From Paenibacillus sp. yr247 (lineage in GTDB: Bacteria; Bacillota; Bacilli; Paenibacillales; NBRC-103111), in NCBI RefSeq assembly GCF_900103825.1, contig NZ_FNIF01000008.1:1-64000 (forward strand): a stretch of DNA of 64,000 nucleotides, given 5' to 3'. Made by a program: the position numbers and the translations under genes. Below the pieces are notes generated by a model. It saw only the letters and a list, made by a program, of their open reading frames with translations, was not told the DNA's origin and searched no databases. Positions 42,855 to 50,844 of the stretch are shown here, piece after piece (position 1 is the first letter of the stretch; each line of letters starts with the position of its first letter).

Positions 42855-43415
42855 CTATTCGACTCGGCTTTTAAATGTTGGGGCTGATTGCACGATGTTC
42901 GCTACGAATACGGTTACGGAAGCTACAGGAATGCCGGTAATATCTTCGATGTAACTTTTCACAGTACTTTGCATGTCTTCAGTAAGTTCAGGAATCGAAC
43001 TTTCCCCATCCACAATCGTTCTAATCGTAATCTCCAGACCGGATTGATTCACCCTTACACGCGCACGGAGATCTTTGGCGCCTTTCGTACGTCCAGCAGC
43101 TTTCAAAGATAAATTCTCAACGGTTTCTATCGAGATGCGAATATCACCGAAATCAGTCCGTTGGTCGATAGATGGCGCTTGAGAACGACCGCGGCGCAGC
43201 GATAAAATAAGAAACCGAACAGAAATTAGAAGCATGATCAAGCTAACAATAATCCCCGGGTACGCATAATTTTTCTCGAAATAAAAATTATTCAGCGTTT
43301 GACCTGCTTGTTCTAGAGGGATCCAGCTCGAAGCAGTGAACAATATAACGATAGAAGCAACGAAAATAATTAGGCTATAGAGAAGCAACAAGAGCCTATC
43401 CACAATTTTACCCAC
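42855..43415 (-). CDS. amaP: Alkaline-shock-response membrane anchor AmaP
   Basis: The 186-residue protein has two N-terminal transmembrane helices (LLLLLYSLIIFVASIVILFT; GIIVSLIMLLISVRFLILSL) followed by an Asp23-like cytoplasmic domain (IRISIETVENLSLKAAGR). It tethers Asp23 to the membrane in Staphylococcus. The GTG at 43415 with AAGGGG 10 bases upstream is chosen; the 43484 alternative would run through a hairpin. Confidence 0.85.
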   Translation of the reverse strand: MGKIVDRLLLLLYSLIIFVASIVILFTASSWIPLEQAGQTLNNFYFEKNYAYPGIIVSLIMLLISVRFLILSLRRGRSQAPSIDQRTDFGDIRISIETVENLSLKAAGRTKGAKDLRARVRVNQSGLEITIRTIVDGESSIPELTEDMQSTVKSYIEDITGIPVASVTVFVANIVQSAPTFKSRVE

Positions 43416-43444
43416 GTAAGCTTGTCCCCTTCCAATAGTTAGAG

Positions 43445-43473
43445 GAAACCCCCTGCAACCTGTAGGGGGTTTC
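43445..43473 (-). terminator. Hairpin between asp23 and amaP (possible attenuator)
   Basis: GAAACCCCCT-ACAGGTTGC-AGGGGGTTTC on the minus strand has a strong 10-bp stem, but the following T-run is weak. Partial read-through into amaP is likely, which would make more Asp23 than AmaP. Confidence 0.6.
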
Positions 43474-43503
43474 AATTGATCCATATGGATACAGCAATTC
43501 CGC

Positions 43504-43917
43504 CTATTTTACTCGATGGGCAGCTGCTGTTTCTTCTTCAACCGGTTTATCTGCCTGTTTAAAATGAACATCATGAATATGAACATTGACTTCAACTACG
43601 TGGAGTCCCGTCATCGATTCAATCGCTTGCTTCACATTTTGTTGAATGTCGCTAGCAACCTCAGGAATTCGATTACCATATTCAATAATAATGGAGACGT
43701 CAATGGCTGCTTCACGTTGTCCGACTTCTACCTTTACGCCTTTGGACAAATTCTTGCGTCCAAGCAATTCAGCAATGCCGCCAGCTAACCCGCCACTCAT
43801 CCCCGCTACTCCTTGCACTTCCACCGTTGCCAATCCGGCAATGATTTCGATAACCTCGGGGGCAATTTGGATGCTGCCCATGTCTGTTTTGACGTAATCC
43901 GGAGCGATTGTGCTCAT
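43504..43917 (-). CDS. asp23: Asp23/Gls24 family envelope stress protein
   Basis: The 137-residue Asp23-domain protein has IQIAPEVIEIIAGLATVEVQ, GVAGMSGGLAGGIAELLGRK and IEYGNRIPEVASDIQQNVKQ. It forms a membrane-proximal network tied to AmaP and is linked to cell-wall stress. Two hairpin leader copies precede it. In Bacilli this family (YqhY) sits beside acc genes, as here. Confidence 0.92.
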   Translation of the reverse strand: MSTIAPDYVKTDMGSIQIAPEVIEIIAGLATVEVQGVAGMSGGLAGGIAELLGRKNLSKGVKVEVGQREAAIDVSIIIEYGNRIPEVASDIQQNVKQAIESMTGLHVVEVNVHIHDVHFKQADKPVEEETAAAHRVK

Positions 43918-43923
43918 TGTGGC

Positions 43924-44005
43924 ACCTCCTTAGAGTTTTGCGCCAGCAAAACTGGCGTCGTAAGCATAAACTGAGTTTGTGAAACAAACTTGCATCGTAA
44001 ATACT
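43924..44005 (-). promoter_or_regulatory. Hairpin leader element before asp23, two tandem copies
   Basis: The proximal copy (43924-43968) reads on the coding strand TATGCTTACGACGCC, AGTTTTGC-tgg-CGCAAAACT, CTAAGGAGG. The distal copy (about 43970-44005) reads TTTACGATGCA, AGTTTGT-ttc-ACAAACT. Stem bases differ from other loci but pairing is kept. GCCAG and CTGGC in the proximal copy offer an alternative stem. Confidence 0.82.
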
Positions 44006-44085
44006 CTAGCTTAATCCTTTTTTTGGATAGGCTATCTTAATTTATTACTATACCATTTCACCAAAAATATGACAAATGTTTGTCT

Positions 44086-45444
44086 CTACGAATCGGAATC
44101 GTTTACATCATGCTCTTCCAAGAATTTAATATCATGGTCACCTTTGATAAATTTCTTGTGCTCAAGCAGCTTCAAATGGAATGGAATCGTTGTGCTTACA
44201 CCATCAACCGCGAACTCGGTGAGCGCTCTTTTCATGCGGGCAATCGCTTCTTCTCGCGTACTTCCCCAAACAATGAGCTTTGCAATCATGGAATCATAGT
44301 GAGGCGGAATAGTGTAACCTGGATATACGGCGCTATCGACTCGAACGCCAAAACCACCTGGCGGCAAGTAAAATTTCACTTGACCCGCAGAAGGCATGAA
44401 GTTCCGATTCGGATCCTCTGCATTCACACGGCATTCGATAGCCCATCCATTGATACGAACGTCCTCTTGTGCAAAAGATAACGGATTACCTTCTGCGACA
44501 CGAATCATCTCTTGGATAATATCGATCCCTGTAATCATTTCAGTTACGGGATGCTCAACTTGAATTCTTGTATTCATTTCCATGAAGTAGAAATTACCGT
44601 CTGGACCAAGTAGAAATTCAAGTGTTCCTGCGCCGGAATAATTTACGGCTTTCGCTGCCCGAACGGCCGCTTGCCCCATCGCTGTACGAGTTTCAGTAGT
44701 CAGAATCGGACAAGGTGCTTCCTCAACGAGCTTCTGTCTACGACGCTGAACGGAACAATCACGTTCACCCAAGTGAACAACATTACCATGTTTGTCAGCA
44801 ATAATTTGAATCTCAACATGCTTCATACCTGTTAAATATTTTTCCAAATAAATACCAGCGTTACCGAAAGCATTTTGAGCTTCTTGCTGCGCTGCCGTAA
44901 TCTGCTGTACGAGTGTTTCCTCGTTCTCGGCAATACGAATACCTTTACCGCCACCGCCAGCAGTTGCTTTGATGATGATAGGGTATCCGATATCTCTAGC
45001 AATGACGATTGCGTCTTCAATGTTCTCAACCAAACCGTCTGAACCTGGAATGATCGGCACTCTAGCTTCTTTCATCGTTTGCTTTGCAACCGCTTTATCG
45101 CCCATGCGGCTAATGGCATCCGGGGATGGACCGATAAAAGTAATATTACAGCTTTCGCAAATTTCTGCGAAGTCCGCATTTTCTGCTAGAAACCCATAGC
45201 CGGGATGAATGGCATCACACTCTGTCAGTGTGGCAACACTCATCAGGTTCGTGAAGTTCAAATAACTGTCCTTGGATGCAGTTGGCCCAATACAATAGGC
45301 TTCGTCGGCTAGACGCACATGCAGCGCTTCACGGTCTGCTTCCGAATAAACAGCCACAGTGTAAATACCAAGCTCACGACAAGCTCGAATAATACGAACA
45401 GCTATTTCTCCTCGGTTCGCTATTAGGATTTTTTGAAATTTCAT
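44086..45444 (-). CDS. accC: Acetyl-CoA carboxylase biotin carboxylase subunit
   Basis: The 452-residue ATP-grasp enzyme carboxylates biotin on AccB. IANRGEIAVRIIRACRELGI starts the pre-ATP-grasp domain. KATAGGGGKGIRIAENEE binds ATP, and GERDCSVQRRRQKLVEEAP and FYFMEMNTRIQVEHPVTEM are the biotin/catalytic signatures. accB is upstream, separated by about 107 bases that hold two hairpin leader copies. Confidence 0.97.
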   Translation of the reverse strand: MKFQKILIANRGEIAVRIIRACRELGIYTVAVYSEADREALHVRLADEAYCIGPTASKDSYLNFTNLMSVATLTECDAIHPGYGFLAENADFAEICESCNITFIGPSPDAISRMGDKAVAKQTMKEARVPIIPGSDGLVENIEDAIVIARDIGYPIIIKATAGGGGKGIRIAENEETLVQQITAAQQEAQNAFGNAGIYLEKYLTGMKHVEIQIIADKHGNVVHLGERDCSVQRRRQKLVEEAPCPILTTETRTAMGQAAVRAAKAVNYSGAGTLEFLLGPDGNFYFMEMNTRIQVEHPVTEMITGIDIIQEMIRVAEGNPLSFAQEDVRINGWAIECRVNAEDPNRNFMPSAGQVKFYLPPGGFGVRVDSAVYPGYTIPPHYDSMIAKLIVWGSTREEAIARMKRALTEFAVDGVSTTIPFHLKLLEHKKFIKGDHDIKFLEEHDVNDSDS

Positions 45445-45450
45445 TGTTTT

Positions 45451-45540
45451 TCCTCCTAAGAGTTTTCCGTTAGGAAAACTTGCATCGTAAGCGTGGACGG
45501 AGTTTTGCTAGAACAAAACTGGCGTCATAAAAGCATAAGC
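45451..45540 (-). promoter_or_regulatory. Hairpin leader element before accC, two tandem copies
   Basis: The proximal copy (45451-45492) reads on the coding strand CACGCTTACGATGCA, AGTTTTCC-taac-GGAAAACT, CTTAGGAGG. The distal copy (about 45496-45540) reads GCTTATGCTTTTATGACGCC, AGTTTTGttctaGCAAAACT. The distal copy resembles the proximal one at asp23 in its GACGCCAGTTTTG part. Confidence 0.82.
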
Positions 45541-45551
45541 TTAAAACGCGC

Positions 45552-46043
45552 TTACTCCGGTCTTACCAAAAATAAAGGTTGTCCGTACTCAACAAGCTGG
45601 CCGTTATCTACGAGTACTTCAATGATTTCACCTTTAAATTCAGCCTCGATTTCATTCATCAATTTCATTGCTTCTACAATGCAGACGACAGTTTTATCGC
45701 CTACTTTGGAGCCAACACTTACGAAAGGAGCAGAGCCAGGGGAAGCAGACTGATAGAAAGTTCCTACCATCGGTGAAACTATCTTATGTAAAGATGAGTC
45801 CTCTTGCTTAGCATGTCCGGTAGTCGCAGGTATAGAGGCTTCGAATGCAGCAGCTGTGTTAGCAATGCTTGCTTGACCGATAGGAGCATAAGTGTGTTGT
45901 ACGGGAGCCGTTACGTATACTGGCTCAGTTTTATTCGGCTTGCGAATAGAAAGACGCGCACCTTCATTTTCGATTTCAAGTTCTTGTAAAGAGGATTGAT
46001 CGACGAGTTTGATCAACTCTTTGATTTCACTCAATTTGAACAT
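45552..46043 (-). CDS. accB: Biotin carboxyl carrier protein of acetyl-CoA carboxylase
   Basis: The 163-residue carrier has an N-terminal helix region, an Ala/Pro/Thr-rich linker, and a biotinyl domain with SPMVGTFYQSASPGSAPF, VCIVEAMKLMNEIEAEF (biotinylated Lys in EAMKL, about residue 125) and a VDNGQLVEYGQPLF end. It feeds carboxyl groups for malonyl-CoA. AAGGAGTG precedes the ATG at 5-6 bases. Confidence 0.97.
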   Translation of the reverse strand: MFKLSEIKELIKLVDQSSLQELEIENEGARLSIRKPNKTEPVYVTAPVQHTYAPIGQASIANTAAAFEASIPATTGHAKQEDSSLHKIVSPMVGTFYQSASPGSAPFVSVGSKVGDKTVVCIVEAMKLMNEIEAEFKGEIIEVLVDNGQLVEYGQPLFLVRPE

Positions 46044-46075
46044 TCATGTCACTCCTTCAAAGTTGGTGAACCAGT

Positions 46076-46099
46076 AAAAAATGCGGTTTCATAGCCGCA
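46076..46099 (-). terminator. Intrinsic terminator upstream of accB
   Basis: On the minus strand TGCGG-CTATGAAA-CCGCA is followed by TTTTTTAC. It ends transcripts entering from the spoIIIA operon. Confidence 0.75.
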
Positions 46100-46130
46100 A
46101 CGTATGTATTATACCTATAAACGCAAGAAA

Positions 46131-46162
46131 TGGAAAGAGTCCAGTTTGTCCGGACCCTTTCC
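46131..46162 (-). terminator. Hairpin after spoIIIAH
   Basis: GGAAAGGGTCC and GGACTCTTTCC form an 11-bp stem with one mismatch. The T-run is weak (CATTTCTTG). Together with the stem at 46076-46099 it insulates accB from the sporulation operon. Confidence 0.65.
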
Positions 46163-46198
46163 ATCGCCATCCTCAATAGGCGGTCATATCTTTTTATA

Positions 46199-46990
46199 CT
46201 AAGGACGTACGTATTGAATCTTGATATTTTCTGGGGCTGCACCGAGCTCTTTCACAACCATATCTACGATAGTTACGCCTTGACTTTTCTCCAATTTATC
46301 GCTTTGAACGGTTACTTTCCACTTGTTTCCATCTTGATTAATAATGGCTTGCGGGAAATCTTTCATGAGAACATCTTGCAAATTTTCTACTTTTTCTTGA
46401 ATATCTGTCAGTTTCGATAAGTCGTTCGTCGCTTTAGCAACAGCTTCCGGTGTCTTCTTCGCATCAATAATAATTTCCATTAAATCGGAAGAAGTTTTGC
46501 TAAAATAATCTCTTTGTTTCATTTGCTCATTCGTGAAGTAGTCGCTAGCAGATGTCGTTCTCGCTTGTTCTTCCACTTGTTTTAGAACCTGATCATCCGT
46601 TTTGGCCGTGCTTGGTTTTGTTGTTTTAGATGCATCAGACGTTGTTGATGTTTTCGCGTCTGTTTTCGTGTCTGTTTTCGTGTCTGTTTTCACGCCTGTT
46701 TTCATATCTGTTTTCACGTCTGTTTTTGTTGAATTTTGCGGAGTTACAGCTTTTGTATCGACTTTTGTATCTGCGTTTGTCGTCGCTTTCACATCTGTTT
46801 TCGCAGCATTTGCAGGATCAACCTGGCTCATATCAATCTTCACTTCTTGTGCTTTATCGATCGTTTTTGTTGACGCTAAATCAAGCTTATTTACCTTGTT
46901 TACATCCTCAGTGAACAGATAATAGGCGGAAAGTACCACCATTAAGCTAAGCATAGATACGAGCCAAATTGTTTGTCTTTTCGCGTTCAT
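46199..46990 (-). CDS. spoIIIAH: Stage III sporulation protein AH (SpoIIIAH)
   Basis: The 263-residue mother-cell membrane protein has a transmembrane helix (TIWLVSMLSLMVVLSAYYLF), a long Lys/Thr/Asp-rich linker (about residues 60-135, with KTDTKTD-type repeats) and a C-terminal YscJ/FliF-like ring domain (ASDYFTNEQMKQRDYFSKTS to IVDMVVKELGAAPENIKIQY). It pairs with forespore SpoIIQ to make the intercellular channel. The linker is longer and more repetitive than in B. subtilis (218 residues). Confidence 0.93.
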   Translation of the reverse strand: MNAKRQTIWLVSMLSLMVVLSAYYLFTEDVNKVNKLDLASTKTIDKAQEVKIDMSQVDPANAAKTDVKATTNADTKVDTKAVTPQNSTKTDVKTDMKTGVKTDTKTDTKTDAKTSTTSDASKTTKPSTAKTDDQVLKQVEEQARTTSASDYFTNEQMKQRDYFSKTSSDLMEIIIDAKKTPEAVAKATNDLSKLTDIQEKVENLQDVLMKDFPQAIINQDGNKWKVTVQSDKLEKSQGVTIVDMVVKELGAAPENIKIQYVRP

Positions 46991-47024
46991 TGAATATTCC
47001 TCCTCAATTTTGGATTACATCTTA

Positions 47025-47663
47025 TCATTGACCTGTTTTGCGGGGTAAAATAGAGATGCGATGGGTTGGGACATCAAGTCCTCGCTCAACCGCTTCTGTA
47101 ATCATTTTCTTCACAGTGAGATTCTCGGCGCCTTTAGCGACAACGATGACCCCTCTGATCTTCGGTTTAATGTATTTGAGCACAAGCGGTTTCTGGTCAC
47201 CTGACACCTGATAGACAACCACTTCACCACTCCGCGTTACCTGGGATATATTCCGAGTCGCCCCGCCATTGTCGCGTTCTGTCGTCATTTGCTGATTGTC
47301 ATTATAATTTTTGTCGACTGTCATTTCTTCCGTCGATTCAATTGTAACGAGCACTTCAACGTCGCCTACGCCGACAATTTTTTGTAAAATATCTTTCAAC
47401 TGTGTTTGATAGGCCACTTCATAATCGTGAAAGGCAGAATTTTCCTTGGTTGTGCTGCCGAGAAATGTTTCTTTGCTAGGTGGCGGAGAGGCTCTGCCCG
47501 CATTGATGGGATCAACTTCTTTTACAGTCATAAATGCATTCATAATCATCAGCGCAGCTCCCAAAAGTCCAATTATAACGACCCATAGGAGAGTGTTCTT
47601 ACGCTTGGGTCCTCCCGGACCTCCGCCGAATTTTTGCTCCATCCATTGCAGCAATGTTCCCAT
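47025..47663 (-). CDS. spoIIIAG: Stage III sporulation protein AG (SpoIIIAG)
   Basis: The 212-residue protein has one transmembrane helix (LLWVVIIGLLGAALMIMNAF) and a ring-building domain (LKDILQKIVGVGDVEVLVTI; VKKMITEAVERGLDVPTHRI). It forms the large ring of the SpoIIIA-SpoIIQ complex. GAGGTG 6 bases before ATG 47663 decides the start over 47699. It lies 4 bases from spoIIIAF. Confidence 0.92.
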   Translation of the reverse strand: MGTLLQWMEQKFGGGPGGPKRKNTLLWVVIIGLLGAALMIMNAFMTVKEVDPINAGRASPPPSKETFLGSTTKENSAFHDYEVAYQTQLKDILQKIVGVGDVEVLVTIESTEEMTVDKNYNDNQQMTTERDNGGATRNISQVTRSGEVVVYQVSGDQKPLVLKYIKPKIRGVIVVAKGAENLTVKKMITEAVERGLDVPTHRISILPRKTGQ

Positions 47664-47667
47664 CGAT

Positions 47668-48417
47668 TCACCTCGCAATCCTTCCATTCTGTTGTTCAAA
47701 TTGGATATTAATCTTTGCGGGCTCCACTAACCAATCACGTTTAATTCCTTGCTTGAGCCGTTCAACCTCTTGTTCCATTCGAGCCGATAACTTAGGCAAA
47801 GCAGCTACTTCTTTGTCAATTGCGTTACTTCCTTGCAGCTTTGTTGCTGGCTCGATCCTTATCGGATCAATGGGCTTGACTGGCTCCATGGCAGCAATGC
47901 TTTTGGAGACTCCAGAGGGTTGTGCCTGATTCTTCGCCTCTATATCATCAAGGGTTACCCTGACTTTCGTAATGATGGGTTGCCCGTTATTGTCAATTTG
48001 TGCTTGTACCTGAACGTCTTTGATGACCAACTCCGTTTGCTTCAGTAAATCCTCTTTCATCAGACCAGCCAACTGTGTTTGAATCATTTGCTGTGATTGT
48101 TTTTGGCCTTCTGCTTGAAGCTTCTGAGCATCCTTCGTGATCACTTCTAGCGATTTCATGAGTTGATTGCCTTCACGGCCGCTTGCAAGCATTGTCTTCT
48201 CACTCTGCTGTTTCTCCGCTTGACCGATCAATTGATCGATATTCCAGTCCTTCTGAAACAACTGCATAACGGGTGATAAAAGCGTAAGCAAAATGAATAA
48301 ACTCATGACCGTTTTGACATATCGCTGCATGGTGTTGCTGGGAAGCAGAAGATCAACGAATGTGGCAAGCATAATGACCATGATGACGGTTTTCAGCCAT
48401 CCAGCTAACCAAGTCAT
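47668..48417 (-). CDS. spoIIIAF: Stage III sporulation protein AF (SpoIIIAF)
   Basis: The 249-residue protein has two N-terminal helices (VIMVIMLATFVDLLLP; VMSLFILLTLLSPVMQLF) and a Gln/Lys-rich soluble region ending in an RBM-like fold (VIKDVQVQAQIDNNGQPIIT). It is part of the mother-cell half of the feeding-channel complex. Gene order AE-AF-AG-AH is standard. Confidence 0.9.
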   Translation of the reverse strand: MTWLAGWLKTVIMVIMLATFVDLLLPSNTMQRYVKTVMSLFILLTLLSPVMQLFQKDWNIDQLIGQAEKQQSEKTMLASGREGNQLMKSLEVITKDAQKLQAEGQKQSQQMIQTQLAGLMKEDLLKQTELVIKDVQVQAQIDNNGQPIITKVRVTLDDIEAKNQAQPSGVSKSIAAMEPVKPIDPIRIEPATKLQGSNAIDKEVAALPKLSARMEQEVERLKQGIKRDWLVEPAKINIQFEQQNGRIAR

Positions 48418-48430
48418 ACCTACGCTCCTT

Positions 48431-49630
48431 TCACCGCATCATCACCGAAACATTACTGATGGTTATCATGATCGTTAAGGCTAGAAAGAACATTAAGCTG
48501 ACGGCTGCAAGAGCCGCAAAAACATAAACCAAGCTCTTACCAATCGTTTGCAAACAAGCAATAATCGGGCTATCTCCCAAGGGCTGCATGATCGCTGCGG
48601 ATAAGTTATAAATGAAAGCTAACGTTAATATTTTGATAGCCGGGAAAGCACACAACATGATAAGAATGACAACCCCTACGAGTCCAATGGCATTTTTCAC
48701 AAGCAGCGATGCCCCAATGACTGTCTCGGTGGCATCCGAGAATAACCGCCCCACAACAGGAACGAAATTACCGGTGATGTACTTTGCAGTTCGAATCGCT
48801 ACGCCGTCTCTAACTGCTCCAGCAGTCCCTTGAATCGAAATAACACCGAGAAAAACGGTGACGAATACTCCGAGCATGCTAAGACTTATCGTACGCAGCA
48901 GGTTTGCCAGCTGTGTGACCTTGTACTTCTCGCTAAGCGAGCTGACAATATGAAGAACAGCCGAAAAGAACAATAACGGGAATATAAACACATAAATCGC
49001 TGTGCCAACCGAATGGATCATGAACACAATCAGTGGATGCAGAATCGCTACAGATGTAACATTGCCCATTGAAGCTAGCAGTGTTAAAAGTAATGGAACA
49101 ATGGCAATCATGAATTGAATCATGGATGAAATGGCTGTCTTGGCATAACCGATGGCTATGCTGAAGCTGTTGATTGCAATGATGATCATAACCATATAGG
49201 TGATCGAATACCCGAGCTTACTTACGGTATTTCTCTCAAAGGAGCTCTGCAATGTCTCGAGTATCATACTGAAAATGGTTAGAATAACAATTGAAGCCAG
49301 CAGCTTTCCGTTAATAATGATTTCATGGAACAAATAGCTTAGCAGTCCTTTGAAAATGTTCTTCAGGCTAATTCCCTTCGTCCCAAGAAGCAGTTCCATG
49401 AAGGTTGGCGTCTTACTTTCAGGAAAGAAACCGCCGTAATCCTTCATGAGCTTATCCCAATATTGCTCGACAGGTTCCGTGTTCAAATGGCTAGCCTGCT
49501 CCTTGATAATGGCATCCGTAGGCGACTCAGCGGCCAAGGAGCTCGTCATTCCTAACCACAGGCCCATCGTCATGATGAACAAAATGATCCAACGGTTGTT
49601 CAGCTTCTGGTGCGAATAAAGTAGGTTCAT
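48431..49630 (-). CDS. spoIIIAE: Stage III sporulation protein AE (SpoIIIAE)
   Basis: The 399-residue polytopic protein has a signal-like N-terminus (WIILFIMTMGLWLGMTSSLAA) and about seven further helices, including FSIAIGYAKTAISSMIQFMI and GLVGVVILIMLCAFPAIKIL. It resembles export-gate components and is the largest membrane part of the SpoIIIA complex. ATG 49630 follows AGGAG at 8 bases. Confidence 0.92.
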   Translation of the reverse strand: MNLLYSHQKLNNRWIILFIMTMGLWLGMTSSLAAESPTDAIIKEQASHLNTEPVEQYWDKLMKDYGGFFPESKTPTFMELLLGTKGISLKNIFKGLLSYLFHEIIINGKLLASIVILTIFSMILETLQSSFERNTVSKLGYSITYMVMIIIAINSFSIAIGYAKTAISSMIQFMIAIVPLLLTLLASMGNVTSVAILHPLIVFMIHSVGTAIYVFIFPLLFFSAVLHIVSSLSEKYKVTQLANLLRTISLSMLGVFVTVFLGVISIQGTAGAVRDGVAIRTAKYITGNFVPVVGRLFSDATETVIGASLLVKNAIGLVGVVILIMLCAFPAIKILTLAFIYNLSAAIMQPLGDSPIIACLQTIGKSLVYVFAALAAVSLMFFLALTIMITISNVSVMMR

Positions 49631-49654
49631 ACCTGTCACTCCTATATGAATCAT

Positions 49655-50044
49655 CTAAGCAGGGAGCAGCTTAACAACGGTCTCGATGATGACGGTAATG
49701 ATCGGAATAGCCATCACCATAATGAGCACTTTTCCAGAGAGTTCAATCTTGGATGCAATGGATTCTTGTCCGGCATCTCGAACGATTTGTGCACCGAACT
49801 CAGCAATGTACGCAACGCCAATAATTTTTAGAATCGTTTTGAGAAAAACCATATTGATACTGGATTTTTGAGCTAAATCCTCGAGTACCTGGATGACCGT
49901 GGAGATTTTACCGATCAGGAACAAGAAAATCATGATGCCCGTAAATGCTGCCAACAAGAAAGCAAACATGGGCTTCTGCTCTTTGATGATGAGGGTTAAT
50001 ATCGTAACAATGAGCCCTAGGCCTACAATCTGGATGATTTCCAT
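49655..50044 (-). CDS. spoIIIAD: Stage III sporulation protein AD (SpoIIIAD)
   Basis: The 129-residue membrane protein begins MEIIQIVGLGLIVTILTLII and has GKVLIMVMAIPIITVIIETV near the end, the AC/AD family pattern. GAGGTG precedes the ATG at 50044. An in-frame extension to 50140 overlaps spoIIIAC and is rejected. Confidence 0.92.
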   Translation of the reverse strand: MEIIQIVGLGLIVTILTLIIKEQKPMFAFLLAAFTGIMIFLFLIGKISTVIQVLEDLAQKSSINMVFLKTILKIIGVAYIAEFGAQIVRDAGQESIASKIELSGKVLIMVMAIPIITVIIETVVKLLPA

Positions 50045-50054
50045 AAGGCCCACC

Positions 50055-50258
50055 TCATTGGAATAGGAAGATTGTTTTGATTTCTTTAAATAAATGATCG
50101 AGCATACTGACGACCATAAAGAGTACGACCACGAAGCCAATGACCGTGACCCAGTGTGCCATATCCTCTTTGCCCATCTGCTTGAGCACCGAATGGATCA
50201 TCGCGATGATGATACCGATGCCGGCGATCTGGAAAATGGCATTCACATCTACGTTCAT
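50055..50258 (-). CDS. spoIIIAC: Stage III sporulation protein AC (SpoIIIAC)
   Basis: The 67-residue protein has two transmembrane helices (AIFQIAGIGIIIAMIHSVL; WVTVIGFVVVLFMVVSMLDH) joined by KQMGKEDMAH. Length and sequence are typical. ATG 50258 has GAGGTG 6 bases upstream. Confidence 0.93.
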   Translation of the reverse strand: MNVDVNAIFQIAGIGIIIAMIHSVLKQMGKEDMAHWVTVIGFVVVLFMVVSMLDHLFKEIKTIFLFQ

Positions 50259-50319
50259 TCCAGGCACCTCACTCTGTTGACAAGGAACGTTGCTTCGCGT
50301 TACAAGTCCCCTGCTACCC

Positions 50320-50838
50320 TTAATACATCAAAATCACGATCAATGCTCCTATTAAGACTCCAAGGCTTTTCCACATTTTCTCGTAGCGCCGCTGATCTTC
50401 CCTTGACTCGATTTCTTCCGTCTGAAGTTGGCTAATAGCGAGCCGTAAATGTTTGATCTGATCACTTCGATCTGTCAATCCAAGAACGGATCCCAGCTGT
50501 AGGACTACATCTTGCTCCGCTTGCTTCATTGAAGTTCTTGTCCATACATCATTTACACTCTTTTGCCAAATCTCACGGGTGGATGTACCATCACTAGTCA
50601 ATAATCGCTCTGAAGTTAATCGAAATAAGGAAGCAAGTGGTTCAGCGACTTGCTTGCTGAGGGAAGAGAAAGCTTCAGGCAGCGGTGTAAGGGCGTAAGT
50701 AATTTCAGTCTCCATGCGTCCTAAAGCACTGATAAGACCTCGGATTTGCTTGGGACGCCTTACATAGTGAGCAGCCTTTAGGAAGCCAAACAATGTAGCG
50801 GCACCAATAATAAGAACCCCTCCAACAAACTTCAGCAT
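50320..50838 (-). CDS. spoIIIAB: Stage III sporulation protein AB (SpoIIIAB)
   Basis: The 172-residue protein has an N-terminal helix (LKFVGGVLIIGAATLFGFLK), a cytoplasmic coiled helical domain similar to GspF (RPKQIRGLISALGRMETEIT; PLPEAFSSLSKQV) and a C-terminal helix (SLGVLIGALIVILMY). It starts 6 bases from the spoIIIAA stop. Confidence 0.92.
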   Translation of the reverse strand: MLKFVGGVLIIGAATLFGFLKAAHYVRRPKQIRGLISALGRMETEITYALTPLPEAFSSLSKQVAEPLASLFRLTSERLLTSDGTSTREIWQKSVNDVWTRTSMKQAEQDVVLQLGSVLGLTDRSDQIKHLRLAISQLQTEEIESREDQRRYEKMWKSLGVLIGALIVILMY

Positions 50839-50844
50839 CCTTCA

